A stretch of DNA of 64,000 nucleotides from Chloroflexota bacterium (GTDB lineage: Bacteria; Chloroflexota; Chloroflexia; Chloroflexales; Herpetosiphonaceae): assembly GCA_020161265.1 (NCBI GenBank), contig JAIUOC010000006.1, positions 401,547-465,546 on the forward strand, read 5' to 3'. Both the position numbers and the translations under genes were made by a program. Every line of letters begins with the position of its first letter. Within the stretch, counting starts at the first letter, position 1. Shown here in pieces: positions 43,046-52,226 of the stretch. The notes beneath the pieces were generated by a model. The model ran no database searches. It was not told where the DNA came from and was given only the letters and a program-made list of their open reading frames with translations.

Positions 43046-43282
43046 TCACACATTGATTTTGGTCTGAATGTGAATCTGTAAATCGCTGGCGTTAATGCCA
43101 TTAAATAGCTGGCGTGGAATTGTCACTGCGGCATAGCCAGTTGCATCGAAACGCCGTTCAATCGCAAAATTGGGCGTGGCAATATTGACCGTTTGGGCAT
43201 AGGCCGCCTCGCAATGAATCACCAAAGCCCAATCGCCGTTGGCAAGCTCTTGAGCTTCGAGATCGTAGAGATAATCCGGCAT
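43046..43282 (-). CDS. Small hypothetical protein
   Basis: 78-aa beta-rich protein, not recognised. It starts MPDYLYDLEAQELANGDWAL, continues VIHCEAAYAQTVNIATPNFA and ends with alternating hydrophobic strands (DLQIHIQTKINV). ATG at 43282 has AAAGGA eight bases upstream, which supports it as real. It lies between the HhH gene and the IS element. No signal peptide. The pattern resembles a single-sheet domain but no family is claimed. Confidence 0.6.
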   Translation of the reverse strand: MPDYLYDLEAQELANGDWALVIHCEAAYAQTVNIATPNFAIERRFDATGYAAVTIPRQLFNGINASDLQIHIQTKINV

Positions 43283-43384
43283 TGCTGGTTCCTTTCATGA
43301 ATTTGGTTCATTTTTTGCAACGCCGCCGATTGTACCAGAATTTGCTGGATTGATTTATTTGCCCATCCTTTCATTCCTCTGCTG

Positions 43385-43405
43385 GAGGGAAATACAATTT
43401 TCCCC
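43385..43405. repeat. Left 21-bp direct repeat flanking the IS
   Basis: Identical to 44829-44849. The core GGGAAATACAATTTTCCC is itself near-palindromic. It directly abuts the left inverted end at 43406. Confidence 0.85.
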
Positions 43406-44828
43406 ATGCGCATCAAGCTTAAATGGAAAGGACGCTCTTCTGGCATCATGACATTGCAACACACCATGAATCCGAGGAGCATCCGATGGACATCATACCG
43501 CAGATCCGCGATGCCATGCACACCCTGTTGAGCACCACGACCGAGGCAATTGCTGCCGCTCAGCAGTATGTCAAACGCCCTGACCGTGCCAAGTTTACCC
43601 CAAGTACGCTCGTTCAAACCCTCGTCTATGGGTGGCTCGCCCAACCGATGGCCACCGTTGAGCAGCTGGCCCAGATGGCCGGGCGGATCGGGGTCGATGT
43701 CTCACCCCAAGCGATTGATCAACGCTTTACGCTGGCCACTGCTGACCTGCTCCGCCAGCTCGTCCTTGCCAGCATCCAGCCCGTCATCGCCGCCAATCCC
43801 GTGGCCCTGCCCATCCTTCAGCGCTTCGCCAGCGTGCGCGTCCATGACAGCACATCCATTGGCTTGCCCGATGCCCTGACCAGCACGTGGCGCGGCTGTG
43901 GGAATGCAACGACGGGTGGCGGAGCCACGCTCAAATGTGGCGTGCAACTCGATGTCCTGACGGGTACGATCACGGCACTCGATCTGGTCAACGGACGGGC
44001 TGCGGATCGGGCGCTCCCGCTCCAGCAGCAGGATCTGCCGCCGGGGAGTTTACTGCTCGCCGATCGCGGGTTTTACCATCTGGAGCGCTTACGCCAGCAC
44101 GATCAGCACGAGGTCTTCTGGATCACCCGCCTGCCCAGCAACGCCGTCGTGGCCTATCCGGGGCACGCCGCGCAGCCGTTGGCCACGTTTATCCGCGAGC
44201 TTGGTCCGGTAACCACGTGGGATTGCGCGATCGTCGTTGGCAAGGAGCGGCACGTCCATGGTCGTTTGATCGTCACGCGGGTGACGCAGGCGGTTGCCGA
44301 TCAGCGGCGGGCACGCATTCGCCAGCATGCCCAGCACCAACATCGCATGCCATCGGCGGCGGCCTTGGCGCTCGCAGACTGGAATGTGGTCATCACGAAT
44401 GCGCCGCGCACGCTGCTCAGTCCGACCGAGATCTGGGCGTTGGTGCGGGTACGCTGGCAGATTGAACTGCTGTTTAAGCTGTGGAAAAGCCATGCCCGCC
44501 TTGATGACTGGCGCACGGCCAATCCGGCACGGGTGCTGTGTGAAATCTATGCCAAATTGATTGGGCTGGTGTTCCAGCAATGGCTGCTGGCCGCGAGCAG
44601 TTGGCATGACCCGGAGCGGAGTTTATTCAAAGCCGCGCCGATTGTCGCGGGGATGGCGGGGGAACTGGCCAGCACGCAGGCTGATCCGCCGCAGTTTTTG
44701 CGGGTGCTGACACGGCTCGCAGCCTTGATTCAGCGCTGGGCGACGACGAACAAGCGGCATCAGCCACCGACCACGGCCCAGCGTTTACGGGCATTAACGG
44801 CAGCATGAACAATAAGCTTGATGCGCAT
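43406..44828 (+). mobile_element. IS4-family insertion sequence, complete
   Basis: 1423-bp element bounded by 16-bp perfect inverted ends ATGCGCATCAAGCTTA (43406-43421) and its complement (44813-44828). It carries one intact transposase on the plus strand. A 21-bp direct repeat flanks it (43385-43405 and 44829-44849). Its GC content is visibly higher than the neighbourhood, consistent with arrival from elsewhere. It sits between the 78-aa gene and the STAND-WD40 gene and breaks no recognisable gene. The intact ends and frame suggest a recent insertion. Confidence 0.93.
43486..44808 (+). CDS. IS4-family DDE transposase
   Basis: 440 aa from the ATG at 43486, which has GAGGAG upstream; an ATG at 43423 gives 21 more residues. 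Catalytic residues: VRVHDSTSIGLPDAL (first Asp), LLADRGFYHLE (second Asp) and VRWQIELLFKLWKSHARLD, which is the Y/W-R-x-x-x-E-x-x-x-x-x-x-K motif with the Glu. The basic C-terminus is Arg/Thr-rich. The frame is complete with no frameshift. It cuts and moves the element defined by the inverted ends. Confidence 0.95.
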   Translation: MDIIPQIRDAMHTLLSTTTEAIAAAQQYVKRPDRAKFTPSTLVQTLVYGWLAQPMATVEQLAQMAGRIGVDVSPQAIDQRFTLATADLLRQLVLASIQPVIAANPVALPILQRFASVRVHDSTSIGLPDALTSTWRGCGNATTGGGATLKCGVQLDVLTGTITALDLVNGRAADRALPLQQQDLPPGSLLLADRGFYHLERLRQHDQHEVFWITRLPSNAVVAYPGHAAQPLATFIRELGPVTTWDCAIVVGKERHVHGRLIVTRVTQAVADQRRARIRQHAQHQHRMPSAAALALADWNVVITNAPRTLLSPTEIWALVRVRWQIELLFKLWKSHARLDDWRTANPARVLCEIYAKLIGLVFQQWLLAASSWHDPERSLFKAAPIVAGMAGELASTQADPPQFLRVLTRLAALIQRWATTNKRHQPPTTAQRLRALTAA

Positions 44829-44849
44829 GAGGGAAATACAATTTTCCCC
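44829..44849. repeat. Right 21-bp direct repeat flanking the IS
   Basis: Exact second copy of 43385-43405, abutting the right inverted end. If it is a target duplication it is unusually long for IS4-type elements. Confidence 0.85.
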
Positions 44850-44929
44850 TTCGTAGTTGCCTTGCGCTAACTCCTGATCCCTTGTTCGCCTTCATTTCGT
44901 GGTTAATGCCAAGGTTTTGGAGTGAGCGT

Positions 44930-47900
44930 TTAATTGATCAATGCCCCTAAATTGAGCAAGCTGGCCTGCTCGGCTGCATTTAAACCAGTGGCTTGGTTGA
45001 TGATTAGCCCTTGATAGGGGCGATCGCTGTGCAGCTTTTTGAGCAATTTGCCACTTGCAAGTTGCCAGATGGCGATGGCCCCTTGTTGGTCGCCAGTAAT
45101 CAACATTTGGCCATCGCTGCTGAGACAGATGCTATCGACGGCTGCTTGATGCTCAAACCGTTGAACCAATTGTTGGTTTTGCCAATCCCAAATCAGGGCT
45201 AGCGAGCCAGCCGCAATCACAATCCAGCGCCCATCAGCCGACCATTGCACCGCTTTGAGCAAGCCAGGTTTATGCAAGAGCACGATTTCATAGCATTGGT
45301 TGCTCAGATCCCAAATACGTACCTGTTGATCAGCTCCAGCACTGACCAAATGGCGTTGATCAGGGCTGAAGGCTAGGCTGATAATGCCGGCACTATGCCC
45401 CGCCAACAAGCTTAAACAACTATGTTCAGCTACACCCCAAATCCGAATCGTGCGATCAGCGCTGCCAGTTGCCAATAAACTCCCGTTCTGGCTCCAAGCG
45501 AGGGTGGTAACTAAATCATCGTGACAGCCAAAGACCTGGACAATCTGGCCATGAGGCATCGACCAAACATGAACGGTATGATCTTCGCTGCAACTTGCCA
45601 ACATACTGCCATCAGGTCGAAAGGCGATCGCCCGAATCAAAGCTTGGTGACCAGTTAACATCATTGCCAATTGCAAGCGTTGGCAATCCCAGAGTTGAAT
45701 TACTTGCTCTTGGCTGATTGCCAGTAGTTGGCTGGCTTGATGATAGGCCAATTCACGACCATTGTTGGTTGCTTGTGGTAAGTTCAGGCGATAGAATGGC
45801 TCAGCTAGTTGCCATAATGTGACGGCTTGAGCCTCACCAGCGTTAAATAATAAATCAGCGTTGTTGCTCAGCGCCAAACTGCGCACGCCACCGCGATAGC
45901 CTTGGAGTGTATGCAGCAAGCGGCCACTAGCTTGTTCCCAGATGCGCAAACTTTGATCGCTACTGACCGAGTAGAGCCGCGAACCATCGCGATTGTAGTG
46001 CAAAGCCCTTACCCAATGGGCATGGCCGTAGAGCATATGCGTCAGGTGAGCAGTTTCTACCTGCCAGATCCGAATACATTGATCAAGCCCAGCGGTAGCG
46101 AGATTAGCTCCATCCGGGCTAAATTGCAGATCAAACACGCGATCTTCGTTGGGCAAACTGGTGATTAACTGATTGGTTTGTAAATCCCACAAGTAGACAT
46201 CGCCATCTAGCCCAGTGCCCGCTAAAATCGTTGGATTAGGGCTAAACGCTAGAATTTCGATTGGCTCGTGATGGGTCGTGATGGTGCTTTGATAGCTTAA
46301 CTGTGGCCCATGCCAAAGTTTAATCTGGCGATCAAGCCCTGCCGTTGCTAAGTATTGACCATTGGCACTTAGCCCGATGCTACTTAGGCCATCGACATGC
46401 GCATTAAAATTATGCAAACACTTGCCGCTGAGCCGATCCCACAGGCGAACCTCGCCATCAAGGCTAGCGCTGATTAATTGTTGGCTTTGGGGCGCAATCG
46501 CCACGCCAATTACTGGTCGCGTATGGCCTGCTAAAATACGCGGATTTTGGCCTTGACTGGTCTCCCATTGCCGAATGATCCCATCGTTGCCAGCGCTAAT
46601 CAGATAGCGCCCATCGCCACTAAAACAGATTGCCCGAATGCCATCGTGGTTGCTGGGTACTTGCCAAAGTTTTTTCAGGTCTAAGTTTTGCCAAACAATC
46701 AATTGATCATCAGCGGTTGCGGCGGCCAAAAAACGATCAGCCGGATCGCGGGCGAGGGCAATCAACGCGCCAAACTGTTCGCTAAACACACTGCGCGAAA
46801 GGTCGCTATGGCTCAAATCAAGCTGTTTGGGAGCAAGACCACGCAGGTTGGCGTGCCACAGCGGTTTATGCCGAAAATCAAATTGGCTCAAATCGGCCTT
46901 GAGTTCAACCAATAAATTAAAAATATTGCCTGGCGCATAGCCCATTTCCAAGGCGCTCAAGGGCTGCATGGTTTGCAATAATTGGCGCAGGCTTGCTAGC
47001 AAACGCTCTTGACCAAGCTCAACGAAAATCCGGTGTAACAATGGCCGTAAAATTGCCCGACTTTGATGCTCGCGAATGCTATCCAGGCTGTTGGCTTTGA
47101 TCAAGGCATGGCGATAGAGCAAACCCTGCGTGCCATCAATTAATTCTTGGGCAATTTGGTCGATCAAACGGTCGGTTGTATATTCGAGCACCACATTATG
47201 CAACATAAACCCATCTTGATGCCGCTCCACCAACGAACGGCGCAGCAACGATTCAAGGGTTTCGAGTAGCATATGTTGATATTTTGAACGCACCAAATCA
47301 TGCTTAAGCTCGGCCAATTTGACCGTGTGGCGTTCGATTGCGAGCCAATACAATAATTCTTGCTCTTGGTCGGATAAACGTTCGAATTGCTGAGCCAAAA
47401 TTGTGCGTACATCGCCAAAAATTAATTCTTCGTGCTGCAAAAATTCAGCAATTTGGCCAAAAAACATGGTTTTGATCACTTGAGCAACCAATTTTAAGGC
47501 CAAGGGATTGCCAGTATAGTGCTTGATGAGTTCCTGCCACAGTTGCGGTGTGCCATATAACGCCTGATTATCGAGCAACATTTGGGCATCATCGCGCATG
47601 AGTCCCGTCAAAACCATCGAACGGGTGTGCACACCTTCGAGTCGATTGAATTCATAGGGTTTTTCGCGACTGGTCAGAATCAAACAGCTTTCGTGAGAAC
47701 GCTCGCTGATTGCTTGAAACAGTTGAGCATATTGCTCATAGCCCTCGCGATAGCGCCCAGCCGGATATTGCGGCTGCAAAATCGCCTCGATATTGTCGAG
47801 AATTAACAAGCAGCGAGTGGTACGCAAATAATCGATCAAGACACTTAGGCGTTGCTCAAATTGGCTCGGATAGGCCGAATTAGGACTGGGCATAATTCGA

Positions 47901-48559
47901 TGCAAACATTCCAACAGAAAATCATTGGCCTGTTGGCCTTGTTGCAGCGAACGCCAGACGATCACCTTAAAATCATCTTGAGCTTGTTGGGCAACGCGGG
48001 TGGCAAGGCTGGTTTTGCCCATTCCACCCAACCCGATAATTGCCACCAAACGGCAACGATCAAGTTGCAACCACTTAACTAAGGTGGCAGTTTCATCCTC
48101 GCGACCGACAAAATTCTGTACATCGGGCGCATCGCCCCAATCGTGCAAAACGCCCATCAACGGGCCTGTTTTAGCCTGCTCCTGTTTTTGCTGCTGCACT
48201 TCGGCCAAGTAGGCTGTGGCCAAATTGGTTAACGCAGGCCAGGTTGCCAGCGGCGTGTGGTCAATCGCATACTCAGTTAATGCATATTGAATCGTGGCCA
48301 ATAATTGCTGCTCAGCCAACCCTCGCTGGTAGGGCGGCAGATCCAACTGCTCGATCACCAACTGCGCGAGGGCGGCGATATAGCCCAGCGGACATAAAAT
48401 TTGGTCATTTTCATAGCGCATAATTGTGGTATGCGCCAAGCCAAAATGGCGGGCGGCCCGATTTTTTGAACGAAAAACCCATGAACGCAGATCGCCGAGA
48501 AATGCGCCAAGCCCTTCGGTTGCATGAAAAACAGGCAACGATAAAACAACGTTTGTCAT
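44930..48559 (-). CDS. HTH-STAND NTPase with WD40 repeats
   Basis: 1209 aa from the ATG at 48559; GGGG precedes it. Order: N-terminal helix-turn-helix-like segment (NRAARHFGLAHTTIMRYEND, residues 33-52); P-loop IIGLGGMGKTS at about 174-184; Walker B-like RCLLILDNIEAI; a winged-helix/helical STAND middle; then 14 WD40 units from about residue 620, e.g. GHTRPVIGVAIAP, AHVDGLSSIGLSANGQYLA, GHQALIRAIAFRPDGSMLAS, GHSAGIISLAFSPDQRHLVS, enough for two seven-blade propellers. STAND proteins oligomerise on ligand binding; bacterial ones include signalling and antiphage sensors. No effector enzyme domain is visible, so the HTH may be the output. A palindrome covers the start. Confidence 0.88.
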   Translation of the reverse strand: MTNVVLSLPVFHATEGLGAFLGDLRSWVFRSKNRAARHFGLAHTTIMRYENDQILCPLGYIAALAQLVIEQLDLPPYQRGLAEQQLLATIQYALTEYAIDHTPLATWPALTNLATAYLAEVQQQKQEQAKTGPLMGVLHDWGDAPDVQNFVGREDETATLVKWLQLDRCRLVAIIGLGGMGKTSLATRVAQQAQDDFKVIVWRSLQQGQQANDFLLECLHRIMPSPNSAYPSQFEQRLSVLIDYLRTTRCLLILDNIEAILQPQYPAGRYREGYEQYAQLFQAISERSHESCLILTSREKPYEFNRLEGVHTRSMVLTGLMRDDAQMLLDNQALYGTPQLWQELIKHYTGNPLALKLVAQVIKTMFFGQIAEFLQHEELIFGDVRTILAQQFERLSDQEQELLYWLAIERHTVKLAELKHDLVRSKYQHMLLETLESLLRRSLVERHQDGFMLHNVVLEYTTDRLIDQIAQELIDGTQGLLYRHALIKANSLDSIREHQSRAILRPLLHRIFVELGQERLLASLRQLLQTMQPLSALEMGYAPGNIFNLLVELKADLSQFDFRHKPLWHANLRGLAPKQLDLSHSDLSRSVFSEQFGALIALARDPADRFLAAATADDQLIVWQNLDLKKLWQVPSNHDGIRAICFSGDGRYLISAGNDGIIRQWETSQGQNPRILAGHTRPVIGVAIAPQSQQLISASLDGEVRLWDRLSGKCLHNFNAHVDGLSSIGLSANGQYLATAGLDRQIKLWHGPQLSYQSTITTHHEPIEILAFSPNPTILAGTGLDGDVYLWDLQTNQLITSLPNEDRVFDLQFSPDGANLATAGLDQCIRIWQVETAHLTHMLYGHAHWVRALHYNRDGSRLYSVSSDQSLRIWEQASGRLLHTLQGYRGGVRSLALSNNADLLFNAGEAQAVTLWQLAEPFYRLNLPQATNNGRELAYHQASQLLAISQEQVIQLWDCQRLQLAMMLTGHQALIRAIAFRPDGSMLASCSEDHTVHVWSMPHGQIVQVFGCHDDLVTTLAWSQNGSLLATGSADRTIRIWGVAEHSCLSLLAGHSAGIISLAFSPDQRHLVSAGADQQVRIWDLSNQCYEIVLLHKPGLLKAVQWSADGRWIVIAAGSLALIWDWQNQQLVQRFEHQAAVDSICLSSDGQMLITGDQQGAIAIWQLASGKLLKKLHSDRPYQGLIINQATGLNAAEQASLLNLGALIN

Positions 48560-48566
48560 GACAAAC
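48551..48566. promoter_or_regulatory. Perfect 16-bp palindrome over the STAND gene start
   Basis: GTTTGTCATGACAAAC is its own reverse complement and contains the start codon at 48559-48557. A dimeric HTH protein could bind it; the encoded protein itself has such a domain. Confidence 0.55.
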
Positions 48567-49014
48567 CCCATGATGCGCCGGAAAAATATCAAGTTCGGTA
48601 CGAACGAATTATGCCTGAATCATAGAGGCAAGCCCGTAGAACTTCAAGAGCTACGAAGATAGTGCCAAAGTACTATTTTTAACCGTGGTTTAATGGATAA
48701 AGGCAAAATAAGAACATAGAACATAGAACACAGAACATAGGGGTTCCAGAAGTCAAAAGGCAGAAGGCAGAAGGCAAAAGAAGAGTATAGAACAAAGAGA
48801 ATGCAAGGTTTAGCTATGAGCTTTGGGCTGGGAGAACATAATCGTGAAAATCTGTGCCAATCTGTGGCTGAAAATGCGTGTTCGTGCGATGCAATAATCC
48901 CTCCCATGAATATTTGGCTAAAAATTGCTAGCAAAAGATTTAGACACTAGCAACAAGATTTGATACTATCTCATTTAGCGATCAATCACTGCCTGTACGC
49001 AGCCATATGTCAAC
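48567..49014. repeat. Gene-free gap with low-complexity repeats before the cox operon
   Basis: AGAACATAGAACATAGAAC-type units (48711-48740), AGGCAGAAGGCAGAAGGC (48759-48776), and AATCTGTGCCAATCTGTGG (48850-48868). No gene was seen. These elements match gaps at 14.3, 19.6, 40.9 and 57.9 kb. Confidence 0.7.
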
Positions 49015-49042
49015 TTGAGAGTTTTCGATAACAGTGTACAAT
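49015..49042 (+). promoter_or_regulatory. Candidate promoter of the cytochrome oxidase operon
   Basis: TTGAGA (49015-49020), 16 bases, TACAAT (49037-49042). It leaves a leader of about 180 bases before the coxB ATG, which contains a CCACG/CGTGG stem near 49090-49110. Confidence 0.55.
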
Positions 49043-49229
49043 TGGGGTGATAGCGAACCAGTAACTCCCCCAACTCCAAGTTCATGCCACCACGAGATTG
49101 CGCGTGGGCGGTTTGAGTGGAGTTGACTCTGATTTAGTAGTATTGGAAAGGCCAATCGTTCGACTTGGTGGCGGATGTTCGCGGTGCCAACGACGATTTG
49201 GAGAACACGGTCTTAGCAAGGAGGCATGG

Positions 49230-50309
49230 ATGCCCAATCGTTCGCCTGCCAAGGCTCTGCTGCGCCCTACGGCAACCCTGTTGCTTGGAAGCGTTGTACT
49301 GGCAGCGTGCGGTCAAAAGACCCCTCAAACGACCCTGAACCCAGCAAGCGAGAGCACCCGCGCAATTTACAATCTCTCGGAATTGTTGTTTTGGTTGGGC
49401 GTTGTGGTCTTTTTGATCGTACAAACCTGGTTGATCGTTTCGATCATCAAGTATCGGCAAAAGGATAGTTCGCAGGTTCCCACACAGATTCATGGCAATA
49501 CGAAGGTTGAAATTGCTTGGACAATCGTGCCAGCAATTATTGCGATTGTCATTTTCGTCTTTACCTTCGACACGATTCGCAAAATCGAGTTTATGCCCGA
49601 CGAAGCCGCTGGCAATACCTTAAACGTTAAGGTGATTGGCCATCAGTGGTGGTGGGAGTTCCAGTATCCTGATATTAAGGATGCGAGCGGTAAGCCTTTG
49701 GTCACTGCCAACGAGCTATGGATTCCATCAGGAAGCTATATCGACGTGAAAATGACCTCGGTTGACGTAATCCACGACTTCTGGATTCCTGGTTTGGCTG
49801 GTAAGCGCGACGTGATGCCCAATCGCGAGAGCGGCTTGTGGTTTAAAGCCGATGATGTGGCCGATGGCGCACCAGGTGTATTTTGGGGCCAATGTGCCGA
49901 GTATTGTGGTGGCCAACACGCCTACATGAAAATGCGTGTGGTTGTGGCCAGCCCTGCCGACTTCCAAAAATGGTCAACTGAGCAAAGCCAAGTGGCGGTT
50001 AACACCAGCTTGCCCGAATCGTTTACCAAAAATTGTATCGGTTGTCACGTAGTGCGTGGCACCAACGCCGCTGGCATTACTGGCCCCGATTTGACCCACT
50101 TCGGAGGCCGCATGACGATTGCCGCTGGCACCGTCGATAACACCCGCGAACATCTCTATGCCTGGTTAGACGACCCTGATGCAGTCAAACGTGGCAACAT
50201 TATGACCACCGCGATCAAGGCCGATACCCTGACCGAAGCAGAAATTACTGAGTTAGTCGATTATCTGGAAAGCCTCAATCCTGGCACCAGTGTTAAAGGT
50301 CAGCAGTAG
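49230..50309 (+). CDS. coxB: Cytochrome c oxidase subunit II with fused cytochrome c domain
   Basis: 359 aa from ATG 49230, behind AAGGAGG. A lipoprotein-like signal (LLLGSVVLAAC) is followed by two membrane helices (LLFWLGVVVFLIVQTWLIV; IVPAIIAIVIFVFTF). The CuA domain shows GHQWWWEFQYP, VIHDFWIPGLAGKRD and CAEYCGGQHAYM (Cys222, Cys226, His230, Met233). A C-terminal cytochrome c domain has CIGCH (Cys269-His273) with GPDLTHFGGR, so the oxidase is caa3-type. It accepts electrons from soluble or lipid-bound c and passes them to subunit I. First gene of II-I-III-IV-CtaG. Confidence 0.97.
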   Translation: MPNRSPAKALLRPTATLLLGSVVLAACGQKTPQTTLNPASESTRAIYNLSELLFWLGVVVFLIVQTWLIVSIIKYRQKDSSQVPTQIHGNTKVEIAWTIVPAIIAIVIFVFTFDTIRKIEFMPDEAAGNTLNVKVIGHQWWWEFQYPDIKDASGKPLVTANELWIPSGSYIDVKMTSVDVIHDFWIPGLAGKRDVMPNRESGLWFKADDVADGAPGVFWGQCAEYCGGQHAYMKMRVVVASPADFQKWSTEQSQVAVNTSLPESFTKNCIGCHVVRGTNAAGITGPDLTHFGGRMTIAAGTVDNTREHLYAWLDDPDAVKRGNIMTTAIKADTLTEAEITELVDYLESLNPGTSVKGQQ

Positions 50310-50318
50310 GAGGGCCGT

Positions 50319-52166
50319 ATGGCAACTGACGTAAGTACCCTCCATCACGCCCCAGCTAAGCAACGGCGGGGTTGGTTGGAATGGATCACCACTGTCGATC
50401 ATAAAAAAATTGGCATCATGTATGCTGTGACTGCCTTTTTGTTCTTTGTGATCGGTGGGCTTGAGGCGTTGCTCATCCGTTTGCAGCTTGGTACGCCCCA
50501 AAATACGCTGCTGACACCCGAAGCTTATAACCAAGTCTTTACGATGCACGGCACAACCATGGTGTTTATGGCGATTATGCCTGTCAACGCTGGGTTTATG
50601 AACTATTTTGTGCCCTTGATGATTGGCGCAGGCGATATGGCCTACCCGCGGATGAACGCCATGAGCTATTGGCTCTTGTTGTTCGGCGGTGTGGTCATGT
50701 ATTCCAGTTTTGTGTTCGGCGGCGGTGCTCCCGATGCTGGCTGGTTTGCTTATGCTCCACTCACCTCAACCACCTACTCGGTTACCCGAGGGATGGATTA
50801 TTGGGTGCTGGGCTTGCAGCTGCTGGGGGTTTCCTCGCTGGCTGGCTCGGTCAACATCATCGTAACGATTATCAGGCTACGGGCACCAGGCATGCGCTTT
50901 AATCGGATGCCTCTGTTCGTTTGGATGAGCTTCGTTACCTCATTCTTGTTGATTTTTGCCTTGCCAAGCATCACGGTTGGGATCACCTTGCTGTTCTTCG
51001 ACCGCAACTTTGGTACCAACTTCTTCTTGCCTGCTGCTGGTGGCGACCCACTTTTGTGGCAACACTTGTTCTGGTTCTTCGGTCACCCCGAAGTGTACAT
51101 TATGATTCTGCCCGCATTCGGTGTGGTTTCAGAAATGTTGCCAGTTTTCTCACGCAAGCCAATTTTCGGTTACGAGTTTGTGGCCTACTCTGGGGTTGCA
51201 ATCGGCGTGTTGGGCTTCACCGTGTGGGCACACCACATGTTTGCCACCAACTTGGGCGTGATTGCCGACACCTTCTTTGCTGCTGCTTCGATGTTGATTT
51301 CAGTTCCGACTGGGGTCAAAATCTTCAACTGGCTAGCAACCTTGTGGCGCGGTGAGTTACGCTTCAAAACCCCAATGCTGTTCAGCCTTGGCTTTATCGC
51401 CATGTTCGTGATCGGCGGGATTTCCGGGGTTTCGTTGGCGGCTGCACCATTCGACTTGCAAGTTACCGATAGCTACTTTGTGGTTGCTCACTTCCACTAT
51501 GTGCTATTTGGTGGCGCTGTCTTTGCCTTGTTTGGTGCATCATACTATTGGTTCCCCAAAATTACTGGCAAGATGATGAGCGAACGCATCGGCAAATGGC
51601 ACTTCTGGATTTTGATGCTGGGCTTTAATTTGACCTTCTTCCCGCAACATATGCTTGGGTTGCAAGGTATGCCACGGCGGGTCTGGACGTATCAACAAAA
51701 CCAAGGCTGGGATTTCTACAACTTGCTTTCAACGATTGGGGCATTTTGTATCGCCTTGGGCACGTTGGTCTTTATCGTCAACTTTATCATCAGCTTGCGC
51801 AAAGGCGCTCCTGCGGGCAACGACCCATGGGATGCCGCAACCCTGGAATGGGCGACCACCTCGCCACCACCAGCCCACAACTTCGATGTGGAATACATTG
51901 TGCATAGCCGTCGCCCCTTGTGGGATAACAAATATAGCGGCGAAGGTCGGGGCATGACGATCAATTACGATTTCCATCCCCACTTGCCACCGCCATCGTT
52001 TGCCCCAATCATCTTCTCGTTTGGCTTGTTTGTGCTGGCCTATGGCATGCTCAACCTCGCCTCTGCGCCATTGATTGGGATTCCATTGATCTTGGTGGCC
52101 TTGGCAATTGCCTTCGTTGGCATGAACCGCTGGGTCGGCGAAATTGCCCAAGATCCGGTGCTGTAA
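50319..52166 (+). CDS. coxA: Cytochrome c oxidase subunit I
   Basis: 615-aa haem-copper oxidase core with about twelve membrane helices. Seen: TVDHKKIGIMYAV at the N-terminus, FTMHGTTMVFM with the low-spin haem His, WQHLFWFFGHPEVYIMILPA with the CuB His and cross-linked Tyr region, VWAHHMFATNLG with the two other CuB His, and SYFVVAHFHYVLFGG with haem a3 and a ligands. It reduces oxygen to water and pumps protons. It starts nine bases after coxB. Confidence 0.98.
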   Translation: MATDVSTLHHAPAKQRRGWLEWITTVDHKKIGIMYAVTAFLFFVIGGLEALLIRLQLGTPQNTLLTPEAYNQVFTMHGTTMVFMAIMPVNAGFMNYFVPLMIGAGDMAYPRMNAMSYWLLLFGGVVMYSSFVFGGGAPDAGWFAYAPLTSTTYSVTRGMDYWVLGLQLLGVSSLAGSVNIIVTIIRLRAPGMRFNRMPLFVWMSFVTSFLLIFALPSITVGITLLFFDRNFGTNFFLPAAGGDPLLWQHLFWFFGHPEVYIMILPAFGVVSEMLPVFSRKPIFGYEFVAYSGVAIGVLGFTVWAHHMFATNLGVIADTFFAAASMLISVPTGVKIFNWLATLWRGELRFKTPMLFSLGFIAMFVIGGISGVSLAAAPFDLQVTDSYFVVAHFHYVLFGGAVFALFGASYYWFPKITGKMMSERIGKWHFWILMLGFNLTFFPQHMLGLQGMPRRVWTYQQNQGWDFYNLLSTIGAFCIALGTLVFIVNFIISLRKGAPAGNDPWDAATLEWATTSPPPAHNFDVEYIVHSRRPLWDNKYSGEGRGMTINYDFHPHLPPPSFAPIIFSFGLFVLAYGMLNLASAPLIGIPLILVALAIAFVGMNRWVGEIAQDPVL

Positions 52167-52226
52167 ACAACCTTGCTCGGTGTCGATTCCATGATCGGCA
52201 TCGAGCCCAGTTATTTGGGAGAATCT

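Noticed and set aside
43886..44466. Long alternative-frame open reading frames inside the transposase
   Set aside because: High-GC shadow frames of the real transposase; no ribosome site or conserved motifs.
49098..49229. N-terminal extension of cytochrome oxidase subunit II
   Set aside because: The lipoprotein signal and AAGGAGG ribosome site fix the start at 49230; the upstream residues are not conserved in type.
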